This document shows positions 14,088 through 21,618 of a stretch of DNA of 21,618 nucleotides, piece by piece. Numbering within the stretch: position 1 is the stretch's first letter; each line of letters opens with the position of its first letter. Source of the DNA: DAOTYX01 sp034434635 (lineage in GTDB: Bacteria; Chloroflexota; Anaerolineae; B4-G1; DUEL01); contig DAOTYX010000059.1 of assembly GCA_034434635.1 (NCBI GenBank), forward strand, positions 1-21,618, written 5' to 3'. The translations under genes were made by a program, and so were the position numbers. The notes beneath the pieces were generated by a model that saw only the letters and a list, made by a program, of their open reading frames with translations, made no database searches and was not told the DNA's origin.

Positions 14088-14676
14088 CCTTACGGCCCTC
14101 GCTGCGCCATCGCTCGAGGATGGCACGGATGTACTTCCAGTTCCGCCTGTTCAGCGCCACCGCCTCGCTGAAGGCCTCCTCGATCCAGCCTGCCGGGTAG
14201 GTTCCTTCTGCCTCCGCCAGCGCGTCGGCGATGAGCGGGGTGAGCGGGCCGATGTTCTGCTCGTAGAGGGTGAAGATGTTGGGACGGGGGGGTGTCAGGG
14301 CATCCGGCAGGGGCTCCCCGCGCCGCAGCGCGTCGAAGGCGGCCCGTCCACGCGGGGTGTTGGGGAGGTAGATGCGTTCGGTCTGGCCCTCCATCGTCAC
14401 CTCGGCCAGCAGGAGCGTCCCTCGCTCCACCGCCCTCGCCAGCGCCGCCTCCAGCGCCGCCGGCGAGGCCAGCCCGCTCAGGAGCAGGTCGTCGGCGAGC
14501 AGGTCGCGGTGACGCACGTAGCGCACCGCCCCCTCCTGCTCCCCCAGCCGGTACAGCACGTGCAGCGTCACCTTCAACTCGTCCAGGTCATCCATATCCG
14601 GCAGGAGCACGGTGAAGAGCGGTTCGGGAAGCCGCACCGCACGCATACCGGCCGGAAAACCGCTGAAGACTCTCAT
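14008..14676 (-). CDS. DnaD-domain replication protein
   Basis: The product has 222 residues. The N-terminal half (about 10-115) looks like a winged-helix DnaD/DnaB N-domain, with LKVTLHVLYRLGEQEG and the phrase RIYLPNTPRGRAAFDALRRG. The C-terminal half (about 130-200) matches the DnaD C-domain: NIFTLYEQNIGPLTPLIADAL, then WIEEAFSEAVALNRRNWKYI and AILERW, the YxxxIG-like signature. It ends in a very Arg/Glu-rich tail. In Bacillus, DnaD remodels origin DNA and helps the loader place the helicase. The start overlaps the dnaB stop (ATGA), with GGTGGAG as the ribosome site, so translation is coupled. Confidence 0.85.
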   Translation of the reverse strand: MRVFSGFPAGMRAVRLPEPLFTVLLPDMDDLDELKVTLHVLYRLGEQEGAVRYVRHRDLLADDLLLSGLASPAALEAALARAVERGTLLLAEVTMEGQTERIYLPNTPRGRAAFDALRRGEPLPDALTPPRPNIFTLYEQNIGPLTPLIADALAEAEGTYPAGWIEEAFSEAVALNRRNWKYIRAILERWRSEGRKDETDRRSRERDRRRYIEGKYGDYIEH

Positions 14677-16016
14677 GAGAACTCCACCGGTTTGATGCGC
14701 GTCTCGGCATCCAGGAACTGCGCCAGTTGTTCTTTGAAGAAGAGCTGCACCGTCTTGGTGGGACCGTGGCGATGCTTGGCGACGATGATGTCCGCCAGGT
14801 GCTGCTTCTCCGTCTCCGGCTTGTACATCTCCTCGCGGTAGATGAACATCACCACGTCGGCATCCTGTTCTATGGAACCACTTTCGCGCAGGTCAGAAAG
14901 CACCGGTCGCTTGTCGGTGCGTTGCTCCACCGCACGCGACAGTTGCGACGCCACCACCACCGGGACGTTCAGTTCCCGCGCCAGCGCCTTGAGCATGCGT
15001 GAGATATAGGACACTTCCTGCACGCGGTTCTCCACCCGCACATCGCCCGTCATCAGCTGCAGGTAGTCCACCACGATCAGGTCCAGGCCGTGCTCGGCGT
15101 GCAGGCGACGGGCCTTGGTGCGCAGTTGCAGGGCCGAAAGGGCTGGAGTGTCGTCAATGAAGATCGGCAATTCCGAAAGCACCGCCGTGGCCTGGACGAA
15201 AAGGTCCCAATCCTCCCCTTCCAGCAACCCCAGGCGCAGCCGCTGGGCGTCAATGCCGCTCTCGGCGGAGACCAGGCGCTGAACCACTTGCTCGGCGGAC
15301 ATCTCCAGGCTGAAGATGGCCACGTGGCGACGCAGGCGGGCGGCGTGACGGGCGAAACGGAGGCAGAGCGAGGTCTTGCCTACCCCGGGCCGCGCCGCGA
15401 CAATGACCAGGTCGGACTGCTGCAACCCCCCCAGCAGACGGTCCAGGTCGGTGAATCCGGTGGGGATCCCCAGCGGCTCCCCCTGGTGGGCAGCCAGGTA
15501 CTCAATGCGGTCGTAGTAGCGGCTGATGACCTCCTGGATGGGGGTCAGGTCGCGCGTGATGCGGGACTGCGAGACGCTGAACAGCGCCTGCTCCGCCTGA
15601 TCGAGCACCTGACCGATGTCCTCGGCCTCGCGGTAGGCCAGTTGGGCGATGTCACCGGCGACACCGATCAGCCGTCGTCGCACAGCGGCCTGCTCCACGA
15701 GCCGCCCATAGGCCTCGACGTGGATGGCAGAGGGAACGGCGTTGATCAGTTGGGTGATGTAGGCCGCACCGCCGACCTCCTCCAGCTGCCCACGCCCCTC
15801 CAGTTCCGCGCATAGGGTGACAAAGTCCACCGGCTCGCGCCGCTCGTGCAGGGCCAGGATAGCCTCGTAGATCCAGCCGTTCTTGCGGATGTAGAAATCG
15901 TCGGGGTGCAGGAAGGTGGCAACGCGGAAGAGCGCCTCCGGATCAATCAACAACGAACCGAGGAGGGACTCTTCGGCTTCAATGTTGTGCGGAACGGCAC
16001 GCTCAGGAGAAGCCAT
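14673..16016 (-). CDS. dnaB: Replicative DNA helicase DnaB
   Basis: This hexameric helicase opens the replication fork. The 447-residue length and all landmarks are standard. The N-terminal domain begins VPHNIEAEESLLGSLLID and includes the FYIRKNGWIYEAI and VGGAAYITQLINAVPSA segments. The RecA-like domain starts at GIPTGFTDLDRLLGGLQ, with Walker A ARPGVGKTS at 208-216, then FSLEMSAEQVVQRL, Walker B LIVVDYLQLM, and the DNA-binding and finger region SQLSRAVEQRTDKRPVLSDLRESGSIEQDADVV. No intein is present, although DnaB is a common intein host. The ATG lies just after AGAGGACTGAAGG. It is probably cotranscribed with the upstream nuclease gene (52-base gap) and is translationally coupled to the dnaD-like gene. 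Confidence 0.97.
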   Translation of the reverse strand: MASPERAVPHNIEAEESLLGSLLIDPEALFRVATFLHPDDFYIRKNGWIYEAILALHERREPVDFVTLCAELEGRGQLEEVGGAAYITQLINAVPSAIHVEAYGRLVEQAAVRRRLIGVAGDIAQLAYREAEDIGQVLDQAEQALFSVSQSRITRDLTPIQEVISRYYDRIEYLAAHQGEPLGIPTGFTDLDRLLGGLQQSDLVIVAARPGVGKTSLCLRFARHAARLRRHVAIFSLEMSAEQVVQRLVSAESGIDAQRLRLGLLEGEDWDLFVQATAVLSELPIFIDDTPALSALQLRTKARRLHAEHGLDLIVVDYLQLMTGDVRVENRVQEVSYISRMLKALARELNVPVVVASQLSRAVEQRTDKRPVLSDLRESGSIEQDADVVMFIYREEMYKPETEKQHLADIIVAKHRHGPTKTVQLFFKEQLAQFLDAETRIKPVEFS

Positions 16017-16068
16017 CCTTCAGTCCTCTGAAAGGGCCTGTCACAGGGTGACGAAGGGGGATTGAGTG

Positions 16069-16560
16069 CTACTGGATCGGCAGATCGTCCACGTTGAGGC
16101 TGCTGAGGAAGTCGTCGAAAGCCGACGGCTCTCCGCCCGCCTTGCCGCTGATCAGGTCGCGTTCCGGCGTGATGGCCGCCTCCGCCATCACCTCATCGGC
16201 GACGTAGAGGGGGACCGGGACGCGCACCGCCAGGGCCATCGCGTCGGAGGGACGGGAGTCAATCTCCACCTCTCCGTCTCCGACAGCGATGAAGATGCGC
16301 GCGTAGAAGGTGTCCTCCCGCAGGGCGGTGACGACAATCCGCTCCACCTGTCCCCCCAGCGCCTCGATGACGTTCTTGAGCAGGTCGTGGGTCAACGGGC
16401 GGGCGAACTCCACCTGTTGGAGTTTGATGTTGATCGCCTCCGCCTCGCAGGGGCCGACCCAGATGGGCAGGTAGCGATCGGCATTGACCTCTTTCAGCAA
16501 CACCACTCGCTGCTGAGACATCAGGTTGACCTGTATCCCGGCAATCTTCACTTCGACCAT
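16069..16560 (-). CDS. Bifunctional nuclease family protein (DUF151)
   Basis: A 163-residue protein that begins MVEVKIAGIQVNLMSQQRVVLLKE and contains the family core YLPIWVGPCEAEAINIKL, HDLLKNVIEALGG, the ALREDTFYARIFI strand, and DSRPSDAMALAVRVPVPLYVADEV. DUF151 proteins occur widely in Actinobacteria, Chloroflexi and plants and are reported to have nuclease activity. Their physiological role is unclear. The ATG at 16560 is preferred over one nine codons upstream because GGAGGTCAGCG precedes it. It heads the replication operon behind a clear promoter. Confidence 0.92.
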   Translation of the reverse strand: MVEVKIAGIQVNLMSQQRVVLLKEVNADRYLPIWVGPCEAEAINIKLQQVEFARPLTHDLLKNVIEALGGQVERIVVTALREDTFYARIFIAVGDGEVEIDSRPSDAMALAVRVPVPLYVADEVMAEAAITPERDLISGKAGGEPSAFDDFLSSLNVDDLPIQ

Positions 16561-16623
16561 CGCTGACCTCCTGGGGCCCTCCTCCATATGAGGGTGGGTC
16601 GGAATCCATTTCCACTTGAAACC

Positions 16624-16651
16624 ATTATACCCCTTGCCTGCGGGAGTGCAA
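16624..16651 (-). promoter_or_regulatory. Sigma-A promoter for the nuclease-dnaB-dnaD-loader operon
   Basis: On the minus strand TTGCAC (16651-16646) and consensus TATAAT (16629-16624) are separated by 16 bases. Transcription would start near 16618, about 58 bases before the DUF151 start. Confidence 0.7.
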
Positions 16652-16656
16652 GGGAA

Positions 16657-19401
16657 TCACGGCAGGCGGACGCTCAGGAGATCGGGCAGGATGACCGCGG
16701 TCTCGCCGCCCGCAGCAGGCACGCGCACCACACCCACGGGGTCATAGAGACCCACCTCGATGCGGGCAGTGCCGCTGTAAGCCTCGCGGAAGGTCATCGG
16801 GTGGCGGTCCACGACAATCTCACCGGGCAGCCAGCCGGGCGTGGGGCGACCGCCGCCGGCCGGCGGGCCGTCGTGCTGGCCCACCAGATGGCCGTCGGCG
16901 GCCAGGATGTGGGTGAAGACGGTGTAGTCAGCCGCACCAGCCCCCTCCAGCGCCCGCCAGTAGAGGGTGATCGTCACTGGCTGACCCGCCATAACTGCCG
17001 TCTGCTCCAGATCGTATCCCAGCAGTTCGGCCACATCGCCGAAGCGAACCCCTACCTCGCCGCTCATGGGCGGCGGCTCGAAGAGATGCTCGCCAGCGTT
17101 GACCTCGATATGCCCCACTTCGACGACCTGCTCCCCCACCTGCAAGATCACCGCTGCCGTCCCTTCGCCGGCAGCGGGGGGAACCACCAGCCGGCGGTGC
17201 TCGACAACGGTCTGCCCGGGGACCCAGCGCTCCGGCGGATACCGCCCTCCCGCGGGCGCTTCCGCCGTGGCCAGCACCGCCCCACCCTGCTCTAACGTGA
17301 GCACCGGGGCCGGCAGGGAGCGGCTATCCGGCAGCGCCCCGGCGCTCCAGCGCAGGGTGACATAGACCGGCTGGCCCGGCGCTGCCGCTGCCCGGTCAAG
17401 CGCTGCGCCGGTCAAGGAGACACCCGATCCTACCGCCACCGGCGCCGTCCACAGCGGCGCTCGCTCCGCCACGCGGTAGGGGTCCCCCTCTACCCCGATC
17501 GGCGCCCCCAGAGTGACCTCCCCCAGGTCGAAGGACTGGCCCTGGGGATTGCCAGCAGGGTCCAGCCGTTCGAGTGGGCGGAGCGCATCGCCGTCCCGCT
17601 CGTAGACGCCCAGGGAGAGGGTGTAAGAGAGCGGCGGGGCGCCAGGCGGCAGCGGCAGGACATGGCAGGTCGTCACGGCCTGACCCACAGACCAGTGGTC
17701 GGTACGCTGGACGCGGCCGTCCAGGAGCCAGTCATCGGCGGTTGCCCAGGCCCAGCCGTCGGGGTCCAACAGGCGCAGTCCCACCCGCAGCGGGGCGGAG
17801 GAGGGTTCGAGCGCCTCCCAGCGCAGCGCTACCGCGACGGCGGTGTCAGACGGCGCGCCGGGCTCCAGCCACGCCCCCGTCAGCCGCAGCGGGCCGAAAC
17901 GGGCCTCCACAGGGGGCAGATCAGGCCCGGAGACGCCCCGCTCCAGGCGGTAGACCCGCACGTTCAGCCCTTTGAAGTCCCAGCGGTCGGTCAGGCTGCC
18001 GGCGGACTCCAGCGCGAAGGCGGTGCAGTGGCCGGGGTCATGCGTGGCGCGGTTGGTGTCCACCAGGAAGACCGTCTGGTTGGCCGCCGTCAGCGCCGCC
18101 AGACGGGCGATGTCGCCAGAGCGGACCATCTCCACCCGCGCCGGGCCGCGGTAGTAGTACGGAACCGACCAGTCCTCCGGCGGCACCAGGAGCAGGTCGC
18201 CGGGGGCGGAGCGCGCGGCGATGGCCGCCGCCGCGCCGCGGGTGTCATCCTTCCCGTAGCGGGGATCGAAGAAGTAACCGCGCAGCGAGAGGGCAGAGGA
18301 ACCCAGGAGCGTCACCCCCAGCAGCACCGCCAGTCCCTTCCTCCACGCACCGCCAGCGGGCAGCCGGGCCAGGCCATAGCCGCAGAGGAGCAACGCGGCC
18401 ACGGCGAAGAGCGCCACGTAGCGAGGGTGGGAGAGCGGTTTGGCCTGCCACATCAGCAGCGCTCCCGCCAGCGGGGCCAGCCAGTGGGCCAGCAGGGTCA
18501 GCGCGGGGCGACGCGTCGCGGCAGCAGCCAGGAGCACGGTCAACGCCATTGCCAGAAGGACAGCCAGAAGCGCAACCACAGCCATCAGCGTTGCGTCGTT
18601 CAGCGCCGCCGTCAACCCGGCCCACTGGAAGGTCCACAGGAGGCGCACGAAGTGGTCGAAGGGGATCGGCTCGGCGAACGGGTCGCTGCCCGCCACATCG
18701 CTCAGCACCGCCGACCAGTTGAACAGCACCGCTATGGCCCAGGGCAGACAGGTGAGGAAGGTAGCCCCCAGGCTGAAGGCCCAGTAGCGGCGCTGATGGG
18801 ACCGCCGCCACAGGCTTACCAGAAGCCACAGATTGACATAAGCCACAGCCAGCACGAAGACGTAGTGCAGGTACAGCCCGACGGCCTGGACCAGGACCAG
18901 GAGTAACCAATACCGAACGGTAGGGGAGGGAGACGTCAGGCGGTGGACGAGCGCCAGCAAGGCCAGGTAGAGCAACGGAAGGATGGCGTAGACGCGCGTC
19001 TCTTGAGAGTAGATGACGTAAAGCGGCGATAACGCCGCCGCGAGGGCTGCCCACAGCCCAACATGCCGGTCGAACCATCGTCGGGCGAAAGCATAGACAG
19101 CAGGCACCAGCAGGGTGTTGAGCGCCGCGGAGAAGAAGCGAACGCTGAAGGCGCCATCTCCCGCCAGGCCCACCCAGCCCTTCAGCAGGACGAAATAGAG
19201 CGGAGGATGAACATGCGTGACACGGTCGGCCAGGATGGCCAGCAGGCCCGAGTTCGCCAGATGGATGCTGATGGCCTCATCCCACCAGATGGGCTGAGCG
19301 TCGAGGCGGTAGAGGCGGAGGGCGAAGGCGAGGAGGAGAATGGCGTGAAACGTGAAACGTGAAGCGTCAAACGTCAAACGTGGTGCGTGTTGCTTGCTCA
19401 T
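16657..19401 (-). CDS. Large membrane glycosyltransferase (GT39/ArnT-like) with three C-terminal beta-sandwich repeats
   Basis: A 914-residue protein. Residues 20 to about 400 contain roughly ten to twelve hydrophobic helices with the family-39 signature QPIWWDEAISIHLA (acidic pair D41-E42) and VHPPLYFVLL. These enzymes use lipid-linked sugars, usually polyprenyl-phosphate, on the outer face of the membrane. Residues about 400-500 form a soluble part. Residues 500-914 appear to hold three related beta-rich modules, the last running from LLGYDLEQTAVMAG through VTITLYWRA, DYTVFTHILAADGHLVGQHD and IEVGLYDP. The acceptor is not identifiable. A heptanucleotide repeat encodes residues about 5-19. 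The start overlaps the stop of the upstream glycosyltransferase gene (ATGA), so the two are coupled. Confidence 0.85.
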   Translation of the reverse strand: MSKQHAPRLTFDASRFTFHAILLLAFALRLYRLDAQPIWWDEAISIHLANSGLLAILADRVTHVHPPLYFVLLKGWVGLAGDGAFSVRFFSAALNTLLVPAVYAFARRWFDRHVGLWAALAAALSPLYVIYSQETRVYAILPLLYLALLALVHRLTSPSPTVRYWLLLVLVQAVGLYLHYVFVLAVAYVNLWLLVSLWRRSHQRRYWAFSLGATFLTCLPWAIAVLFNWSAVLSDVAGSDPFAEPIPFDHFVRLLWTFQWAGLTAALNDATLMAVVALLAVLLAMALTVLLAAAATRRPALTLLAHWLAPLAGALLMWQAKPLSHPRYVALFAVAALLLCGYGLARLPAGGAWRKGLAVLLGVTLLGSSALSLRGYFFDPRYGKDDTRGAAAAIAARSAPGDLLLVPPEDWSVPYYYRGPARVEMVRSGDIARLAALTAANQTVFLVDTNRATHDPGHCTAFALESAGSLTDRWDFKGLNVRVYRLERGVSGPDLPPVEARFGPLRLTGAWLEPGAPSDTAVAVALRWEALEPSSAPLRVGLRLLDPDGWAWATADDWLLDGRVQRTDHWSVGQAVTTCHVLPLPPGAPPLSYTLSLGVYERDGDALRPLERLDPAGNPQGQSFDLGEVTLGAPIGVEGDPYRVAERAPLWTAPVAVGSGVSLTGAALDRAAAAPGQPVYVTLRWSAGALPDSRSLPAPVLTLEQGGAVLATAEAPAGGRYPPERWVPGQTVVEHRRLVVPPAAGEGTAAVILQVGEQVVEVGHIEVNAGEHLFEPPPMSGEVGVRFGDVAELLGYDLEQTAVMAGQPVTITLYWRALEGAGAADYTVFTHILAADGHLVGQHDGPPAGGGRPTPGWLPGEIVVDRHPMTFREAYSGTARIEVGLYDPVGVVRVPAAGGETAVILPDLLSVRLP
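19344..19389. repeat. Heptanucleotide tandem repeat at the start of the glycosyltransferase gene
   Basis: Six consecutive 7-bp units with start CGTG or CGTC: cgtgaaa (19344), cgtgaaa (19351), cgtgaag (19358), cgtcaaa (19365), cgtcaaa (19372), cgtggtg (19379), then cgtg. They lie 12 bases inside the coding region. Seven is not a multiple of three, so gain or loss of one unit would shift the frame. Confidence 0.8.
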
Positions 19402-21239
19402 GGCGCAGGGGAGAGGGTGACCTCAGTCAACAGGATGCGGTCGTCGGGCCAGCGGGTGCCATCCGGGCGGAAGGCCGGCAGCCGCTCCAGGGAAGGCCAG
19501 CGGTACACGCCGACCCACAGCCGATATGTCCCCGGCGGCATGTCCGTAGGGATCTGAAGGGAGTGGGGATCTGGCACCAACAACCCTTCTGGCCAGCCGC
19601 CCGCAGGGTAGACTTCGCTCATCGGGAGAGGAATATCGTGCTGGGTCCACAGTCGGTCACTGGCATCACACAAATGCACGAAGGTATGGGAGGTCCCGTC
19701 TACAGGCCCTACCCGTTTCCAGAACAAGGTCACCGTCATAGATGAAGTTGTTTGAATATCCTCTACACCGGAAAGGGTATAGCCGAGTAGGTGAAGGCCC
19801 TGACCCAGCCGGGACTCGAAGCGATGGGCTGGTTCTAAAGGCACGTCCATACGGTAAACCCGGATAGGACCAAAAGTTCGCTGCTCGACCGCATATGTCT
19901 CTGCCCACCAGCGGAGACCGGGCAAGTGGGCAAACCGGTCTGACCCGAAAAGCAGGAGGGAAGCGTCATGCTGCAGGAGGGCTTCAATGACTTCCCCCCC
20001 ATCCAGCCACCCTACGGCGATACGTTTGAAGGACGTATCTGCCAACGAGGGTGGCACGAGGTACCCAGCAGCGAAAGCCAGAAATGGATCATCGCTAACC
20101 ACAAAATCCCCATCCTTCTCCCGTTCAAGGAAGGTCCTGGCCATCATCTGCGGGGTGGTCCACGCAGGCCAATCAACAGGAGTCATCACACGAGATGCCG
20201 TAAGCGATGCGAGCGGTACGAGGATAGAAACAAGCAAGGCCCATCTCCAAGGCGTGACACTGCGAGCAGCGGCAACCACCCCTCCACCACCCAAGACGAC
20301 CAAAGGGGGTAGCAGGAACACGAGATAATGGTTTCGAGGAATCAATCCCACGATGAGCGAAGTGGTGAGAAACCAGGCAGCCGCAACACCGATCCACGGT
20401 CGCCGTCGTGAGTCTCCAAGGAGTAATCCCGCACCAATGATTGCCAGGGCGACGATCTCCCAATGTTGGGCGAGGTAAGTCATCTCTATCTTCCAGGTTT
20501 CCCCGCTGAGGTTTGGGGAGAGGAGCGAGTAGATCACAACCCAACGAGCCATCTCCCGCCAATCGCCCGCCAGGCCCATCAGGATGACCAGAGCTATGGC
20601 GATAAGGCCAATCTGTATGACATCACGTCTCCAATGGCTGAAAGGAATGTGCCCGGTTGCCAGGATCAGAACGACGGGAATGAGCAGGGAGGCCAATAGG
20701 GGATGGAACGCAATCGTTGCAGCGTAGGCACCGGCGCAGAGGATCAGCCAAGGCCGTTTTCTAGTGCTCCAATAGCGCATACCACTGACCAGCGTTGCAA
20801 ATCCCGCCGACATAGCGGGCAAGTCGTTCATCACCACGGCGGCCCGAAGAGGGATCTCCGGCACCATCAAGAAAAGAGCCATCGCTGCCGGGCCGGACCA
20901 CCGCCCCCACCATTGCTCTGCCAAAGCACCCAGTAACAGGAATCCTATCAAAGTTAGGCCGAGAACGGTGAGACGGGCTGCCTGAAGGGTTGTTCCGCCC
21001 AGACTAAAACTCATCCCCAGAAGCCAGGTCAACAGGGGAGGTTTGTTAAGCGTCACTTCCGAGTAGAGGGAATATCCAGCGTGAGCGAGCGCAGCCGCCT
21101 GGAGGTATACGCCCTCGTCGTAATCCCAGGCATAATCGTCCAGGTGAGCAAGGGGGCCCATCAGATAGGTAGCAACCAGCGCAACCCATACCAGACCATA
21201 GAGCCAGTAAAAGTACCGCTTTTGTCCGCACCAAATCAT
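19398..21239 (-). CDS. Membrane glycosyltransferase (GT39-like) with one C-terminal beta-sandwich module
   Basis: A 613-residue protein. Helices fill residues about 10-350. The family signature is YAWDYDEGVYLQAAA (acidic residues D41-E42), with LNKPPLLTWLLG replacing the HPPLYF of its partner. Residues about 480-613 form one beta-rich module (LHLLGYTLSGVEDIQ, VTLFWKRV, HTFVHLCDASDRLWTQHD, GTYRLWVGVYRW) like the final module of the gene downstream. The base composition is visibly more A/T-rich than the rest of the window, suggesting a different history. The ATG lies only nine bases after the stop of an IS66 transposase fragment. The AGGAGG within that stop region is about 13 bases away, and no promoter of its own is evident. 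Confidence 0.82.
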   Translation of the reverse strand: MIWCGQKRYFYWLYGLVWVALVATYLMGPLAHLDDYAWDYDEGVYLQAAALAHAGYSLYSEVTLNKPPLLTWLLGMSFSLGGTTLQAARLTVLGLTLIGFLLLGALAEQWWGRWSGPAAMALFLMVPEIPLRAAVVMNDLPAMSAGFATLVSGMRYWSTRKRPWLILCAGAYAATIAFHPLLASLLIPVVLILATGHIPFSHWRRDVIQIGLIAIALVILMGLAGDWREMARWVVIYSLLSPNLSGETWKIEMTYLAQHWEIVALAIIGAGLLLGDSRRRPWIGVAAAWFLTTSLIVGLIPRNHYLVFLLPPLVVLGGGGVVAAARSVTPWRWALLVSILVPLASLTASRVMTPVDWPAWTTPQMMARTFLEREKDGDFVVSDDPFLAFAAGYLVPPSLADTSFKRIAVGWLDGGEVIEALLQHDASLLLFGSDRFAHLPGLRWWAETYAVEQRTFGPIRVYRMDVPLEPAHRFESRLGQGLHLLGYTLSGVEDIQTTSSMTVTLFWKRVGPVDGTSHTFVHLCDASDRLWTQHDIPLPMSEVYPAGGWPEGLLVPDPHSLQIPTDMPPGTYRLWVGVYRWPSLERLPAFRPDGTRWPDDRILLTEVTLSPAP

Positions 21240-21248
21240 CGTAACTAC

Positions 21249-21618
21249 CTACCCTCCTGCGAGTAGGGAGACTGGCTGATGGGCGAAGAGGTTGCGCAGC
21301 GTCGGAAAGACATTGCGCTCCTGCTTACGACAGGTGGAGATCACCGCCTGCAAGCGGGCATATACCGCTGCTCCGTGGTCGGTGCGAAAACAGCCGCAGT
21401 ACGGGCGGAGCACTGCTCCGCCCCTTCGCTTGACTTTGGCCGGGCGCAGGTCGCGTTCGGCCTGGTTGTTGGTGAACGGGACACCCTCCACCAGCGCAAA
21501 GGCCAGGACAGCTTCCTCTTGCTCCGTCAGTCGGCGCAGCAGATTGCGCCCCGCTGTGCTTTTGGGGCGTCCCCGGCCCGCTTTGGGTTCGGGCGGTGGT
21601 TCTGCCAGTTCCGCCTGG
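21249..21618 (-). CDS. IS66-family transposase, C-terminal part, with in-frame palindromic insertion
   Basis: The minus-strand frame is open from the window edge to TAG at 21251-21249 (122 codons visible). It shows the IS66 C-terminal signature: VPFTNNQAERDLRPAKVK, then GCFRTDHGAAVYARLQAVISTCRKQ and NVFPTLRNLF. The catalytic glutamate of the NNQAERDLR block is present. Between KVK and GCFRT there are eleven residues where IS66 transposases usually have about four. The extra stretch coincides with a palindrome at 21403-21423. The upstream part lies beyond the window, so it is unknown whether the element is whole. No IS66 terminal repeat is seen after the stop, because the next gene starts nine bases on. 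Confidence 0.88.
   Translation of the reverse strand, partial: QAELAEPPPEPKAGRGRPKSTAGRNLLRRLTEQEEAVLAFALVEGVPFTNNQAERDLRPAKVKRRGGAVLRPYCGCFRTDHGAAVYARLQAVISTCRKQERNVFPTLRNLFAHQPVSLLAGG
21403..21423. repeat. Short perfect palindrome inside the IS66 transposase gene
   Basis: GGGCGGAGCA (21403-21412) and TGCTCCGCCC (21414-21423) are perfect inverted copies around a single central C. The length (21 bp) matches the seven extra codons in the transposase, so it looks like a miniature palindromic insertion that kept the frame. Confidence 0.7.

Noticed and set aside
17662..18906. Plus-strand open frame of 414 codons
   Set aside because: It is antisense to the glycosyltransferase gene, composed mostly of Arg, Gln and Gly, with no domain. 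It is a composition artefact.

Overview
The window is GC-rich bacterial chromosomal DNA. Gene content and layout fit best with a Chloroflexota bacterium (Anaerolineae/Caldilineae-like). The indications are a DnaD-type replication operon, very large family-39 glycosyltransferases with beta-sandwich tails, a GAF/PAS histidine kinase with a multi-pass membrane sensor, and many short palindromic or heptamer/octamer repeats. There is no rRNA gene to confirm this, so the assignment is an inference.

Layout. (1) 1-2215, minus: a long open frame with no stop before the window edge, joining an FdrA (AllF) domain to a DUF1116 (YlbE/AllG) domain. An octanucleotide repeat tract lies inside it just before the FdrA tail. 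(2) 2530-6096, plus: a four-gene sodium-pumping biotin-dependent decarboxylase operon in the A-D-C-B order of methylmalonyl-CoA decarboxylase (carboxyltransferase, small membrane anchor, biotin carrier, OadB-type membrane pump). It is divergent from fdrA, and both directions have good sigma-A promoters. (3) 6104-10143, plus: a translation/secretion/transcription cluster: tRNA-Thr, rpmG, tRNA-Trp, secE, nusG, rplK, rplA, an L10-type leader with attenuator, rplJ, rplL. A MITE-like element sits between the attenuator and rplJ. (4) 10437-12680, plus: an orphan hybrid sensor histidine kinase with its own promoter. (5) 12687-16560, minus: a bifunctional-nuclease gene followed by dnaB, a dnaD-like gene and a helicase-loader gene with two complete AAA+ domains. 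(6) 16657-21239, minus: two overlapping membrane glycosyltransferase genes sharing a C-terminal beta-sandwich domain. (7) 21249-21618, minus: the end of an IS66 transposase carrying a short palindromic insertion.

How the genes work together: region 2 would couple decarboxylation of methylmalonyl-CoA to Na+ export. Region 3 supplies ribosomal stalk and L1/L11 proteins, the SecE translocon subunit and NusG, with L10/L12 synthesis likely autoregulated through the leader. Region 5 supplies the replicative helicase and its probable loading machinery. Region 6 probably acts on lipid-linked sugars at the cell surface.

The most unusual items are the FdrA-DUF1116 fusion with its repeat-derived linker, the double-AAA+ helicase loader next to dnaD and dnaB, the mobile-like palindromic elements inserted at several regulatory or coding junctions, and a heptamer repeat directly after the start codon of a glycosyltransferase. 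No CRISPR array, prophage or clear new defence system is visible.
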